This document shows, one piece after another, positions 34,654-46,815 of a stretch of DNA of 64,000 nt. The notes under the pieces are model-generated. The model made no database searches. It was not told the origin of the DNA and was given only the letters and a program-made list of their open reading frames with translations. The DNA is from Pomphorhynchus laevis. Taxonomy: Eukaryota > Acanthocephala > Palaeacanthocephala > Echinorhynchida > Pomphorhynchidae. Position 1 is the first letter of the stretch. Each line of letters starts with the position of its first letter. Made by a program: the position numbers and the translations under genes. The DNA lies in assembly GCA_012934845.2 (NCBI GenBank), contig WNNJ02003839.1, positions 310,001 to 374,000 of the forward strand. Direction: 5' to 3'.

Positions 34654-37600
34654 ATGAGTGTAAGTATCACCTTCATATCCAATATATTTAAATTCGATGT
34701 AATTGCGTTTTTAAATTTGGATCATAAATTTATTGTTTTACAAGTTAAATTTGTTGATTTCTAAATTGAACTTTCGTATTGAACTTTTATTAATGTAAAA
34801 TATGTACATATCGTAGTGATTTGAACGTTGTTTGCTGATTTAGCCATTCTACATTGTAATCCACATCCCTTAAATTATGTTCTATTTAATTGGTTTAAGT
34901 TACCAAATTTTTAATTGATCATTAGCAATTACCAAGTAATTTACTCAGCGTTGGTATAGTATTTTCGTACTCAATTTTTATATATTCAAAGTCAAGGCAA
35001 AATTCCGATCACTTTAATTTTAACATTTATCCATATCCAATCTATTATGGTTAAAATAGAAGATGCAACCGGAATTTAAAATTATCAAATCCGCTTAATT
35101 TTACATAATTTCTATAGGAATCAATAAAATTCTTATAGGTCATACTGGAAAAATATTCGTATTATCGTGCCTTTATCTTTATATATTTTCTTTTATCAAT
35201 TTACTTCACTGAACATATATCGATTGAGAGTTTTTATTATTGAACTGTCTACAGCGATACCTTCTATGTTACCGTACAAATCAGTCTAAATAGATAATGC
35301 AGAGTAAAAATATGTTTATCGACGATCTGCATTTATCATCTTAAATTAACTTGAACTTTATTGTTTTGACAATTTTAGGATATGAAATTATATGATATTT
35401 TTATTTGTTTTGGTGAATTCGCTCTACAAAAAATAATTATTAATTTAAATAAATAAATTTATTGTGATATTTTTTCAATAAATTGATAAATAATTATTAA
35501 TTAATTTAATTACTTAATAAATAATAATTAGTGTACGATTTATTATTCTCTGATAGGCATTATCTTTAATATTTGTTTAATGGTCTTGTAATAATGCTTG
35601 TTTGATATCCACAAATCATAAATTTTATTAATCAAATCAGATAATTGAGTCTCTGTATTTTATACTAAATATAAATAAAAATATAGATAAATAATTGATA
35701 AATAAACAATAAATAAATAAGCAATTATAAATAATTATATAAAATTTTATATAATCAAATTTTAAAATCACCTCAACTTTATGAACTGAATAATAACTAA
35801 CAGATTTGTTTATTTTATTTATATTTATTAACTAAATATATAACTAAATATATTAACTATATAAATATATTAACTAAATATATTTATATTTATTAACTAA
35901 ATATAAATAAAAATTAAGATAAATAATAAATAATTATATAAAATTTTATATAATTTATATTTATATCAAATTTAAATTTAAAATCAAACTCAACTTTATG
36001 AACTGAATAATAAATAACAGACGATGTTTAAGAATACGATATATAATTATACATATAATATGTGTACGATGTGTAAGAGTTTGTTTGAGAATTTTGCTTT
36101 CGCTCAACTAAATTATATTATAAAATTAAATTAATTGATAAATTTTAATTTTATAATAAAATAAAAATATTGTTTAAATATTTGCATTATTTTAATATAA
36201 AAACAACATAAATATATTTTAATCCGAGAATTTTATTTATTTCGTGTTTTTATTTAATCTTTTGTATTCATATTTTAATTTCCTTATTTTTAATCTTAAC
36301 TGATAGTCATTTAATTAATATTAATGGGAAACGAATGCAATTTAAGTTATACATTCAAATTACCAAAGAAATATGACATAGCTGCTATTTGGTATCTATA
36401 TTTGTTTCAAGGTATATTTTTGTTTATTATAAGGATCATATTTTTTCTAGATTTCTTCAGAAACATATTGATTGATTAAATTTTAATATTTCATGTGTCA
36501 TTATTAATTTTAGAATTTTATCCTAACTTTTTTAATTCGTTTGTTTGGTATTTAATTATTGATAAAATTAAAAATTAAAGTAACAATTAAATTATTTTTA
36601 CGAATTTTAAATTAAAAGTAAAAATTAAATTAATTTTTACGAATTTTTAGAAAAATTAAAAGTATTTGTTTTGAAGAAAAAAAATAAAGTAATTTATCTT
36701 AAGATCATGGACTACAATGGGGGCACATGTATCGGAATGGTTGGTAAGAATTGCGTAGCAATTGCTGCTGACAAAAGATATGGAGTTCGCTTTACAACAG
36801 TTGACATGCAAAAGCCGAAAATATTTAAATTTGGACCAACATTATTCATGGGTCTATCAGGGTTGGCTACTGATGTTAATACGGTGTAAGCCACACAATT
36901 ATTTTAAGCAAATATCCCTGTTTTTATTTTTTAGACACGAACGCATGAAATTTCGTTCAAATTTGTATGAATTAGAAGAAAACCGCAAGCTTAAACCAGC
37001 TGTTCTCGCTAATATGCTTTCTAACTTTCTTTATCAGCACAGGTAGTATTTGTGTTTGAAATTATTATTTAGTTTCCCTATTTCAGATTTGGTCCTTATT
37101 TTATATGTCCAATAGTGGTTGGTCTTGACCAAAATGCTGAACCATTTATCTATGAATTCGATATGATAGGTTGTCTTGACAGGAAGCCAGATTTTGCCAC
37201 TGGCGGAACAGCCCAAGAACAGTGCTTTGGTTTAGCAGAACAATATTGGAAGAAAGATATGGAGCCTGAAGAACTATTTGAGGCAATTTCCCAAACACTA
37301 CTGAACGGATTTGATCGTGATGCCTATAGCGGTTGGGGCGCCGATGTATACCTAATGTATGCTTTTTTGTTATTGACTTTTACTTTTTAAACGGGACAGT
37401 TATTATTTAAATAAAATTTGTTTCCACAAAAGTAGGAATGTAATCAAAAAATAACCAGTAGTTATAATTAATCAATCCAGTTAATTAAGGCCGTATTCAT
37501 TACCGTATAGTAACGATAATGAATCAATTACATAAGTAGGATTTAAGAATCTGATATCACTTATTGATAAATTAATTGAATATTTGGATTGATTAACTGA

Positions 37601-40420
37601 ATTTTTGTTAAACTTTTGAATTAGTTTAAATTTATAAAAACTTAACGAAACATTAACATTTTATAGAAGCTATATAATCTATATGTTTGGCAGAAGTTAT
37701 ATATTTAGCAAAATTTAATATTGGATATTTTAATTCTGAAAATTAACTAAGGCTTTAAATATTAACTAAATATATTAATAAAAATATTAACTAAGTATTT
37801 ATCTTATAATGTAAAGTTTGTACTTTAAATAACTGTTAATTATGAAAAAGCTTTATTGTTTTTCGCGTATCAGAAGTCAACAAATAAGTGCAAGATAAAT
37901 AAAATAATTATATTATTATATAATAAACAATATAAATAATATAAATATATGATAATATAATATATTAAATATAACAATTTTGATATATTGAACATATATT
38001 ATATTTCAATATATTAGATTGTAATATGTTAAATATTACAATTTTAAGCCATTTGTAATATTTTAAAAATATGATATTTAAGAAAATTTAATTTTTTAAC
38101 ATAATTTTTAATTATTATATTAATATTGTTATATAATATTATATAATATATAAAAACGTATTTGTCTATGGAAATTATTCTTATAGTTTGTACAATTTGT
38201 TTCAATTCGTTTCTTTATATCGCTTTATCATAATTATTCGCAATGATTAAAATCCACCTTTGTAGAGATCAGCAATTAAATGATAACAATTGTATATTTG
38301 TATACAATTGTATACATCTAAAGTCTTAGTTGATTAACTAAGACTTTAGATAATAATAATTATCTAAAGTAAAATATAATAATAATTATAATTTTGATAA
38401 TAATTATCAAATTATTATTATTTCACAATAATAATTCTATTCGAGATGATTATAATCAATAATCTATTAATCTATTTTTGGATTAATAGATTGTATAATA
38501 AATCTTAAATATATACTTTATTACCTAATGATTTTGCTTTTAAATTGTTATAAAATTAAAAATTTAAATGAATAAAATCAAACAAATTAATCTTTAAATA
38601 CTTTTCAAATATCTGGCTATAAGTATTTTTAAATAATTTCTTTAATATAAAAATACTATTTTTCTGTTTGACTACATTCTTACATCTATTGGAGTATTTT
38701 AATTTGTTGACAATTTTATATTTTTATAATTGATTATTAATTATACTCTTCACTGTAAGATCTTTTTTACTGGATCTATGCATTATCATTTAAGTTTTTA
38801 CTAAATTTATTTACAAAATGAATTTTCTAAATAAATTTTTTAAATTTATTTCTCGGACCGTGGTAAATCACATTGTAAAACTATATAGAATGTTTTATGC
38901 AAATATTATTGCAGTATTTAATCTTTCATAAATTTTAATCTTTCTGTATTTTAAAATATCTTTAATCCTATATAGTTCAACGTTTATAAATATGGAATAT
39001 AATAGTTATTGCATTTACATTTTATAAAGTAAATTATTATTAGTCTAATTGAACAATAACTCATAACGATTGCCTTGCAATTAACAATGCGCTTGTATTA
39101 AAATTAAATAAATTTTATTATTTTTAATATTTAAATTTTTCTAAATTAAAATTAAATATTAAATGAAATTAAAGATGTAAGAATATTTTACAATTCAGGT
39201 ATAATCTTGATTTTACAAGGTTTCAATTACCGGATTTTCCGATATTTTCGTCATTATATCTTTTACATTGCATATTGTGAAATGTAGCCTAAATTCTATT
39301 ATGGTCGTTTAAGGTTATATCATCCATGGTTTGTTTTATAGGCTGATTCCATTAGCGAATTTTGAGTGTTATACTTTTAAAAATTGAACAAATCGCGAGA
39401 AGTCAACGTAAAATTTATTGTTACAAATTTTCGATTACTACTGCGATCATCATCAAAACATAACAATGTACAATTACAATCAAAAATATATAGGGAAAAA
39501 TAATCTGACAAAAAGCAATTACCAAGTTAGTCCGAAAAATAAGCTTGCCGTTAGTGGTTGGATGGGTTGGAACATCTGGTATATTGTCCTCAAATTATTA
39601 TCAGGATCGTGTTATCGTAAGATAATTGTCTCCTCATATTCCTTATAATTCTATCACTATTGTGGGCGTTGTAATCTTTGCGTTGGCGAAATTTATATCG
39701 TATCAATGAGCAGCAAAGTGGGTCCACACAGCTGGGCTGGTTTGTCCTAGCCGTATTGCGCGTTTATACCCTAATAACCGAACAGTGAGCTTTTTGCCAT
39801 TTGACTAATGTAACTGGAACCACAATCATTACGTGAAATACTGTAGATTCCTCCAAATTTTTCATACGTGGGCTTGATTTTGCATAACCCAGAAATACTG
39901 GAGGCCCTCTTGCAAAATACCGTACTATGTGAGCAAGTGCTTCTGTATGCTTTTTTTTATCACGATCCTGCCAATAATTTTGTGGGCAATAAACCAGATG
40001 TTCCAGCTGCAAAAATGATTAAGAAGCATTTACAACTATCCAGCCACAAGTTAGAAACATTATCTTGTGTAAGCTACTGCGATCACTACTGCGATCATCA
40101 TCAGAAAACATAATGGAACACCAAAAATATTATCAGAAACATTGTTTCTGATGATGATCGCAGTAGTGATCGAAAATTTGTAAAAATAAATTTTACATTG
40201 ACTTCTCGATTTATTTAATTTTTAAAATCAATGGAGTCTGCTTACACAATAATTCATACTTTAGCGTTTTATTGATGCTTTAACAAATGTAATTTAGACA
40301 ATAAAGACTTCTGTTTATATATATTGAATTACATGTATGTTCACCCTTTTACTCTTATTCTTATCATTTAGTGAAAAGGATAAAATCATTCATCGAGAAT
40401 TAAAAGCGAGGCTTGACTAA
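34654..40420 (+). CDS. PSMB3: Proteasome subunit beta type-3
   Basis: Non-catalytic beta-3 subunit of the 20S proteasome core, assembled into the beta rings in cytoplasm and nucleus. I read five coding exons: 34654-34659, 36704-36885, 36935-37042, 37087-37356 and 40372-40420 (615 nt, 204 aa; human 205). Introns of 2044, 49, 44 and 3015 bp all have GT...AG ends. The tiny first exon (ATGAGT, donor GTAAGT) supplies MS before IMDYNGG, matching human MSIMSYNGG. Visible blocks are GKNCVAIAADKRYG, GLSGLATDVNTV, FRSNLYELEENRKLKPA, FGPYFICPIVVGLD and FDRDAYSGWGADVYL. The last exon reads EKDKIIHRELKARLD after a pyrimidine-rich acceptor, like human EKDKITTRTLKARMD. As expected of beta-3 there is no propeptide or catalytic Thr1. 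The last intron contains a palindromic transposon. Exon 1 is the least certain part; translation could otherwise begin at the Met at 36707. Confidence 0.93.
39375..40227. mobile_element. Palindromic DNA transposon-like element in PSMB3 intron 4
   Basis: The ends (39375-39461 and 40142-40227) are inverted repeats of about 85 bp, beginning TTTTAAAAATT and containing GCGATCATCATC. A second inverted pair lies inside: 39568-39620 (GGAACATCTGGTATATTG...) against 39945-40010. A third partial copy of the terminal motif is at 40077-40110. The 82-codon minus frame 40012-39764 is not recognised as a transposase. Structure fits a non-autonomous fold-back or MITE-like element of about 0.85 kb; no clear target duplication was found. 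Confidence 0.7.
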
Positions 40421-41240
40421 CGTTTAATTGTTTTCACTAAAAGCTTATTTCCCACTTCCTATTTACTTTAATCTATTTGTTTTTATTACTAATGGAGTAT
40501 TTCGGCATTTCAACGATCTTGAAGTACACGTTAAAAAGTTAAATTAAATTATAATTTTATTTATTAAAGCTGCATTTTGATTGTAATAAACGTATATGTT
40601 GTATCACAACATTTGTGATATAAATTGATTCTCATTCAAAATTTTCGGGTTAAAGGAAGTATCGAATTGCCAATAATTTCATAATGGTTTTTGTCAAAGC
40701 TTTTGTCACATGTTTACTGTTAGACACGTTGGTAATAAAATTTCCAAATTATAAATGGCAATAATTACTCAATGTTATCGTCAATATATCAATTATAAAA
40801 TTGAATATCATAAAATGCACGACGACATCATAGGTATAATTAGTCATTGTGACATTTAAGTTTTGTCCTAACTAAATAACAAAATAAAAGCAAATGCAAA
40901 GAAAACTTTCCAACGTTTCTGTATTTTGATCGTCAAGGTCGAGATCTGTCTTAAAAGCCTTAATCGATCTCTTGATTGATGTATTTTCCAAAATCATCCG
41001 CAAAACGTACATCGGTTTTCCCTTGATCTTAATTACGACTTCGACAAAACAATTCTAGGAGCCGGTATTCTCTTCATATATGAACACAGTAAGTATAGCC
41101 AACCAATCAATGATATACAGCAAAATCGTCCAATCAGACGAATCGTAACAATTTCTTAGCTGAAATTACCTCGGACAATTAGTTGATCGAATACTTTACA
41201 TTTTGCTAATAAAAAGTAAATCATTGCCTTCCTAATTATA
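40421..41240. other. PSMB3 downstream region
   Basis: AT-rich; AATAAA at about 40585 is a plausible polyadenylation signal for PSMB3. A GC-richer patch at 40920-41170 has no recognised content. Confidence 0.4.
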
Positions 41241-42600
41241 CTGAAGGATGTTCAGTGAAAAGGGTATTGACTACTTTCCATGCTTACGTGTGGGAAGGGC
41301 AGACCGACAAGCCGCACTCAGCTGTGGAAAGAATGCCTTCCCACTTCTGGTGCATTTTCCCGACCATCATTTTTCTGTTGGATAAAGCTAAAGGGTTCTT
41401 ATTATTTCCCTCGCTGGAAATGAGGGAATGGGTGCATCTTTAACATCATTGTCCACCTAACTCTTCCCTCGATAGGTAATGTATTGTCAGCCCAGTAGTT
41501 CGATGTATGACATGTAAAATACGAGTTGATTAGGCTACAAATAGCTGACTTCATAAGGCTTTCCAAGTTTTTAAAAGTTTACACATTTTTTGTTTCTATC
41601 ATTGAAACGCTATCATCCATGTTAATAGTCGAGATGGAAACTTGTGAATTTAAGTACGTTTCAGTAAATGACATTCACAGTAAGATTTAAAGTCTCGACG
41701 TTTCCTGTGCCAAGCTGAATTGCTCAAATGACAGTTGAGATAAGTGGGTGTGGAGATCTCACAGATATTCTCTGAATGTGAGCTGAAGTCGTTGCATGTC
41801 GGACACTTCGGGCCAACTTGCACATTGGCCCCCATTATCCCCACTGGTGGCAATTTTCACAGTGAAGAAAAGTGTGGACCCCGCTGGAGATATGCTTGAA
41901 AATAAGATCAGAACCCATAAACGGGTTGCAAATAGATTTGCTTAATAATAATTTGTCTTCGTAAGTTGTTGATGCAAACGCAATCGGCAGAGTATTGCCA
42001 GCTTTGATCTTCAATAATCTTATATTGTTTATTGAGAAGGATGTTTTAAATGTTTAGTGAAAAGGATGTTATCAATTATCACAGAGGAAGTCATCGTTTT
42101 GTATTCCGTTAAACCATAAACTTTGAGGTGTGACTTGAAAAAATCCAGATATGATTTTGGTAGGCCATTAGTTAAAAATGCAATTCTGTATGATCCTGTG
42201 AATTTTTTCAGGCAAGTATGTAGAATTTTTACATGATATGAAGTAGAATCCTAAAATATTCTTCGAAATTAAAAGGTACTCCAACCTTAATTTTCACCAG
42301 GTTTGATAGTTGTTTAACCGGCGGGTTTTTAATGATTGCACCTGTTGTGTTCGAGACAACAGCGGACTAACCTGCGTTTGGAGATTGTCTGTTGGATCAG
42401 GAATCGTTTTTCTGTTAAATGAACTTACCTTTTCTTCGCCGGAAACACCGGAATTAGCTGAAGTGAATTTCTTTGATGCATCGAAGTATAGAAACTGCAT
42501 CCTTTTACAAATTAAGTTTATCATAAACTGCGAATTTATTTGTAATGTATTCGCATTAGTAAAAATAACATTGCAGTTCATTTTATAAAGTGTAAATGAA
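41240..42600 (-). mobile_element. Non-LTR retrotransposon ORF1 (Gag-like, zinc knuckle) remnant
   Basis: On the minus strand, about 42210-42090 reads KKFTGSYRIAFLTNGLPKSY and then FFKSHLKVYGLTEYK, the pre-knuckle region of Jockey-type ORF1. At 41853-41650 follows KCPTCNDFSSHSENIC, a zinc-knuckle-like spacing, and YLNCHLSNSAWHRKRRDF, where a second knuckle has lost cysteines. Frames change between pieces. The rest (41650-41240) may be spacer to ORF2; no RT follows. Confidence 0.45.
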
Positions 42601-43190
42601 GTTCATTGAAATTAATGAAATATAAAAACGATAAATTATGATATTAATGAAAAACCAAAAATTTTCCAAAACTTTCGCAATTGCTAGCCGCTCATTTTAA
42701 ACATCGAATGAAGCACAATGTACAATAAGAACTCCTGAAAGTGATATAGAAATATATAAGAAAGTGATATAGAAATATATATTATTTTGTATAAAAATAT
42801 GTTAATATTATATTAATATTATATATTATAAAATATATTAATATTTCAAGCTAACTTGCGCACTAACAATTAAAAAAAACGTATTCCTTTTGGACTCCTG
42901 TGAAAAATTTCGTGTGCTCTTAATCAACGGATAAGCATTTGTGCATATAAAAAATAACTAGAAAGTCCACACAGGTAACAAGCCAGTAAAAACGCGTTAT
43001 GCACCTGAGTTTCGTCTAGCATCGTAAGGAATTGCTGGTGTCTTTATAGTTATCACAAAAGCAGTCGAAACGTACCCTAACCACTTCATCCGACTGACGA
43101 TGACTGCTAAGTGGTTAGGAACGTCTCGGTGTGATACATTAGGCTTATGGAGCTGATGATCGAAGTCCAGTTATTTAGCAGCTTATATAT
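42601..43190. other. Unassigned AT-rich DNA
   Basis: No gene recognised; the stretch 43060-43140 contains short inverted CTAACCACTT/AAGTGGTTAG-type blocks. Confidence 0.35.
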
Positions 43191-43199
43191 ATTTATATA

Positions 43200-43500
43200 T
43201 ATCCTTTAAAGATACAGGGTCGTCCCAATGTTTACAAAATGCAAGAAGCCATATTCCGGTGGTACGGCCAGGTGTTACGAAGTGAAAATTTATCCCTTGA
43301 AAAGACCGCCTGAAAGTACGATATCAGAGGCAAGCGTCCGAGAGAAGGACACAAGCGACGATGGCTAGATAGTCTTCATACAGATATGATGTCATCTGGA
43401 CTTTACTCAGACCAAGCTCAAGATAGAGCGAAATGAAGGACTAAATCCCACATAGCCGACCCCGCCTCAAAAAAGGACAAAGGCTGAAGAATAAGAAGAT
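43200..43500 (+). mobile_element. RTE-type LINE, ORF2 C-terminus and 3' end
   Basis: The plus strand reads FRWYGQVLRSENLSLEKTA, KYDIRGKRPREGHKRRWLDS, LHTDMMSSGLYSDQAQDRAK and SHIADPASKKDKG: the hallmark RTE/Perere-type C-terminus (RWYGHVLR...GKRPRGRPK.RW.D...A.DR..WR......ADP). Two in-frame stops are present. Everything upstream of this has been lost. It joins directly to a Penelope-like fragment. Confidence 0.85.
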
Positions 43501-43502
43501 AT

Positions 43503-43694
43503 GTATATTGATAAATCAAAATTGTTTAAAAGGAGGGACATCTATATTTAGACAAGTAAAAGGTCTTCCAATGGGTGGTAATAGTAGCTCAATTATAGCT
43601 GACTTATTTTTAAGCTTTATAGAATATGAATTTGTTCATAACTATGTTAAAGATACATCTAAATTATATAAATTTGGAGACTTCTGTTGTGCTA
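43503..43694 (+). mobile_element. Penelope-like element RT fragment
   Basis: The frame INQNCLKGGTSIFRQVKGLP followed by MGGNSSSIIADLFLSFIEYEF matches the motif B segment of the 14-kb element almost residue for residue, then stops matching after KLYKF. It is a short internal piece inserted next to the RTE tail. Confidence 0.75.
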
Positions 43695-43939
43695 CCCTCG
43701 TAGATAAGCTAATGAAGCCTGACCACTCAAACAGTGGAGTGTTCAAAATGCTGCTAAATTAATGCTACTTATCAAAATGGTTTCTTTTTACAGTTTCTTA
43801 TTTGTCACAATATAAAGCTTTTATGCCTGTATTTTGTAAATTGATTAGAGACTTTTAGTTACGACAGTTCAATTTTAAAATATCATTTTTTAATGTGATT
43901 AATGAACTTTAGTGGTGTTAGTTAAAAAGAAAAGATTTA

Positions 43940-44920
43940 TTTTACGTATCAAATACGTGCCGGCGCACGCTTACATGACCAAACAAAACAAAAATGTAAA
44001 TCATGTGTCAAGAAGGTGTGAACGGACGAGGGGTTTGAATGTGATAAAGGAGGGAGCGCGGCGGATGTCGAGAGGGAGTTGATTCCAGGGGAGTGGGGCG
44101 GCGACGAGGAAGGATCGGAGACCGTAGTTATTGGAGTAATTGGGAACGTGGAGTAAGAGTGTATGACGGGAACACAACAATAGCGAGGTGGGCGAGTGTC
44201 GTCTAAGAAAGGAAGGTTGATGAACGATGGGGAGCCGACAGCGATGAGACGAAAATTTACGAGAAAAAGGCGGAGTTTGACGCGGATGTGGATGGTGGGC
44301 CAAGGGAGTTGGACAAGATATGTGAATGTGTGGTCGAAGCGACGGAGACGAAAGAGCACTCGAACGGCGGTGTTGATTATTCGTTATAAGGGTAAGATAA
44401 TGGATTTTGAAGAATTGGCGAAAAGGCTAAGGCAGTAATCGATTTTAGGGAAAAGAAGCGATGAAAGAAGAGACATACACGAACGGAAGTCGATAAAGGG
44501 TCAGATACTGCGGATGTCACGGAGAATTAAGTTTGACGAGTAGACCTTGTCACTGACGAAGGGTTTAATGAAAAGGTGATCATCGAAATGGAAGCCTAAG
44601 AAAGTGAGATTGTGTACTATGGGAATGATTGATGGGGCAAAATATACAGGAGGAAATATGTTAGGTTGACGGGGATCCACATTATTTTGAACTATTCTGG
44701 GTTTAGAAAGATGCGAAGATTGAAGATACGTACTTAGATAGAAGAAATACAGTTGGATGCAGAAATTGCAATATCGTGTATGCAATGGGCGGGTGCATGA
44801 TCATAGATGAGGATGTCATCGGCGTATTATATGACGTAAAAGGCGTAAGGTTAGATAAACAGAGAGATCGCCAAGTAGAAGAGGTAAAAGCAGGGATCCT
44901 AGGTCTGAACCTTGTGTGAC
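43940..44920 (-). mobile_element. CR1/L2-like LINE, subfamily A, fourth copy
   Basis: Minus frames give VHNLTFLGFHFDDHLFIKPF (44620), a thumb and the C-terminal blocks including FINLPFLDDTRPP and NNYGLRSFLVAAPLPWNQLP (44360-44000), down to the 3' hairpin CGTGC-CGGC-GCACG at 43956-43969. It starts within the RT core (remains of YADD near 44830) and is 5'-truncated. It lacks the palindromic insertion seen in the 5.6-kb copy. Confidence 0.8.
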
Positions 44921-45214
44921 CCCGAAATTAGTTAATTAGTTAATTCATCTTTGTCTTATGCCGGTGAGGATCAGCTGCTCTTCATGAGTGTTTGCCCTTA
45001 CCGCTTGAGTCTGTGGCATCTCTCGAATGACGATTTAGTTCGTTTGTAAAATGTAATTTTGTTTAAAAAGTTTCCAGTTTGTTCAATACCTTCAATATTT
45101 TCTGTGGAATTGACTAGTATATTACGTATGCAACTCTGAAATATGAAATTTTACAGTAATTTTTAAACGTGGCCACGATAAAACCAATTTTCGCTATCCT
45201 TCAATTCCCCAAGT

Positions 45215-45670
45215 ATTAAATCTGTGTATATTGTACGACACAATATACACATCGATTGAATGAAAAAATATTATTTCTGAAAAAAATCAGATCAGCAATC
45301 TGTCTACGTATTTAATACTATTTATAAATTAAAAATAGTGATAAATAAAATAAATAATTATAAATAATAAATAATTTGTGTATATTGTACGGCTGAATAT
45401 GCACATCAATTGAATGGTAAAATATAATTTCTGAGACAAATCAAATAGACTAACTTAGTTTACCTATTTTATGCTATTTATAAATTAAAAATAATGAAAG
45501 AAATAAATCATAAATAATTTGAGCATTTTGTACGGCAGAATATACACATCAATTTAATGATAAAATATAATCTCTAAAACAAATTAGATCAGCTAACTGA
45601 GTCTACAAAATAAATTATCAAACATATTGATAAATAAAATAAATAATTATAAATAATACAATACATAATA
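45215..45670. repeat. AT-rich tandem repeat, three units of about 143-153 bp
   Basis: The TTGTACG(A/G) block begins at 45232, 45385 and 45528. Each unit contains ATACACATC-AATT-AATG, then (A)TCAG-AA-TCTGA-like, then a TATAAATTAAAAAT run. The motif GATCAGCTAACTGAGTCTAC in the last unit is the same one seen near Penelope tails at 58.6 kb and 4.6 kb. Confidence 0.75.
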
Positions 45671-45861
45671 TAATGCATATCACGTAATATACTATTTTCT
45701 ATAATTATACAAAACTAACATATTTTATATACTTATATATTATATACTTATTAATACATATTTTATATATTAATTAAATTCTGATTCGCTATAACAAATT
45801 TATAATGAGTTTTGGATGCATCCATAAAATACATTATGGATTCATTTTTAAAATACATTAG

Positions 45862-46572
45862 GATGCATTATGCTGTCGATACGGATGGACTCCCACAAAT
45901 ATGCCATATCCTGAGTGCAGTTGCGGAAGTAAGATGGATACCACTCACGCTTTAGCTTGTAAACGAGGAGGTTTGCCTACGATTTGTCATAATGATGTTC
46001 GTGACGTAATTGCTAGGTCCCATTCTGACATTTGTTCCTGTGTCACAATTGAACCTCTGTTATCCAGTGTCTTTGATCACGTGCCATTTACAAGGAATAC
46101 GACTACTCGTGATGAAAACGCGCGACTTGATATTGTATATTCGGGGCTGTTTGGAGATATATTTGAGCGAACGTTTTTTGGCATTAATATATTTTCTTCT
46201 CATGTTCAATCTTACCAAAACAGAACCCCTGTATCAGTTTTCGATTACAACGAGGCACAAAAAATTGCCAAATACGAAGAACGTATAACTAATGTCGAAC
46301 ACAGTGGTTTCATCCCTCTAGTATTCTCTACATCCGGTGGCATTGGCAACAAGGCAAACATTGCTCTGAAAACGATCGCAAGCAAGATAGCTCATGGGAA
46401 TCCTCTTAATTACCACGAGGTGATAGCCAACCTGAGAAGAAAAACCAACTTCACGATAGTGCGTGCAGCATCCGCGAGTCTTCGGGATCCGCGATCTACT
46501 AGATTTCGCCCGGTTCTCCCACGTTACAGTCATGATATTTTTTATTCTTTTGGAACTGAATTGACCCATTAG
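45862..46572 (+). mobile_element. Retroelement C-terminal zinc-finger/nuclease-like domain, fossil
   Basis: An open stretch encodes RYGWTPTNMPYPECSCGSK, then MDTTHALACKRGG, HNDVRD, ARLDIVYSGLFGDIFERTFF, VSVFDYNEAQKIAKYEERI and a C-terminal SLRDPRSTRF. The pattern C-x-CG-x(7)-H-x(3)-C-x2-GG-x(6)-HN-x2-RD followed by ARLD...FERTFF recurs at the C-terminus of reverse-transcriptase-bearing elements of many invertebrates, and the D...E spacing suggests a restriction-like nuclease fold. No RT precedes it here. The exact element class is uncertain; it is treated as a truncated relic. It ends 243 bp before DGCR8. Confidence 0.6.
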
Positions 46573-46815
46573 CGGGTAACCTTTAATATGTAAAAATATT
46601 TGAATAATAAAAAATACAAAAAATATTATTTTTATTATTCACCACTTGTTATGACCAACAAATAAAGACATTATACTCGTTTAGTGATTTTAATAGCCAT
46701 AAAATTCCCTTGGTCATTCACATAGTCATTGTCTTTGTCATTTATTTTATAATATAATTATTCTGTATTCATTGATTTGATTTTATCGTTTTTGATATAA
46801 GTAAAGAAAATATTG

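Noticed and set aside
37357-37390. PSMB3 ending by read-through at 37390 (MYAFLLLTFTF)
   Set aside because: A donor at 37357 and an in-phase exon at 40372 restore the conserved C-terminus exactly.
42294-42588. Overlapping ~90-codon frames on both strands
   Set aside because: Neither has a recognised domain; the minus frame may be part of the decayed LINE ORF1.
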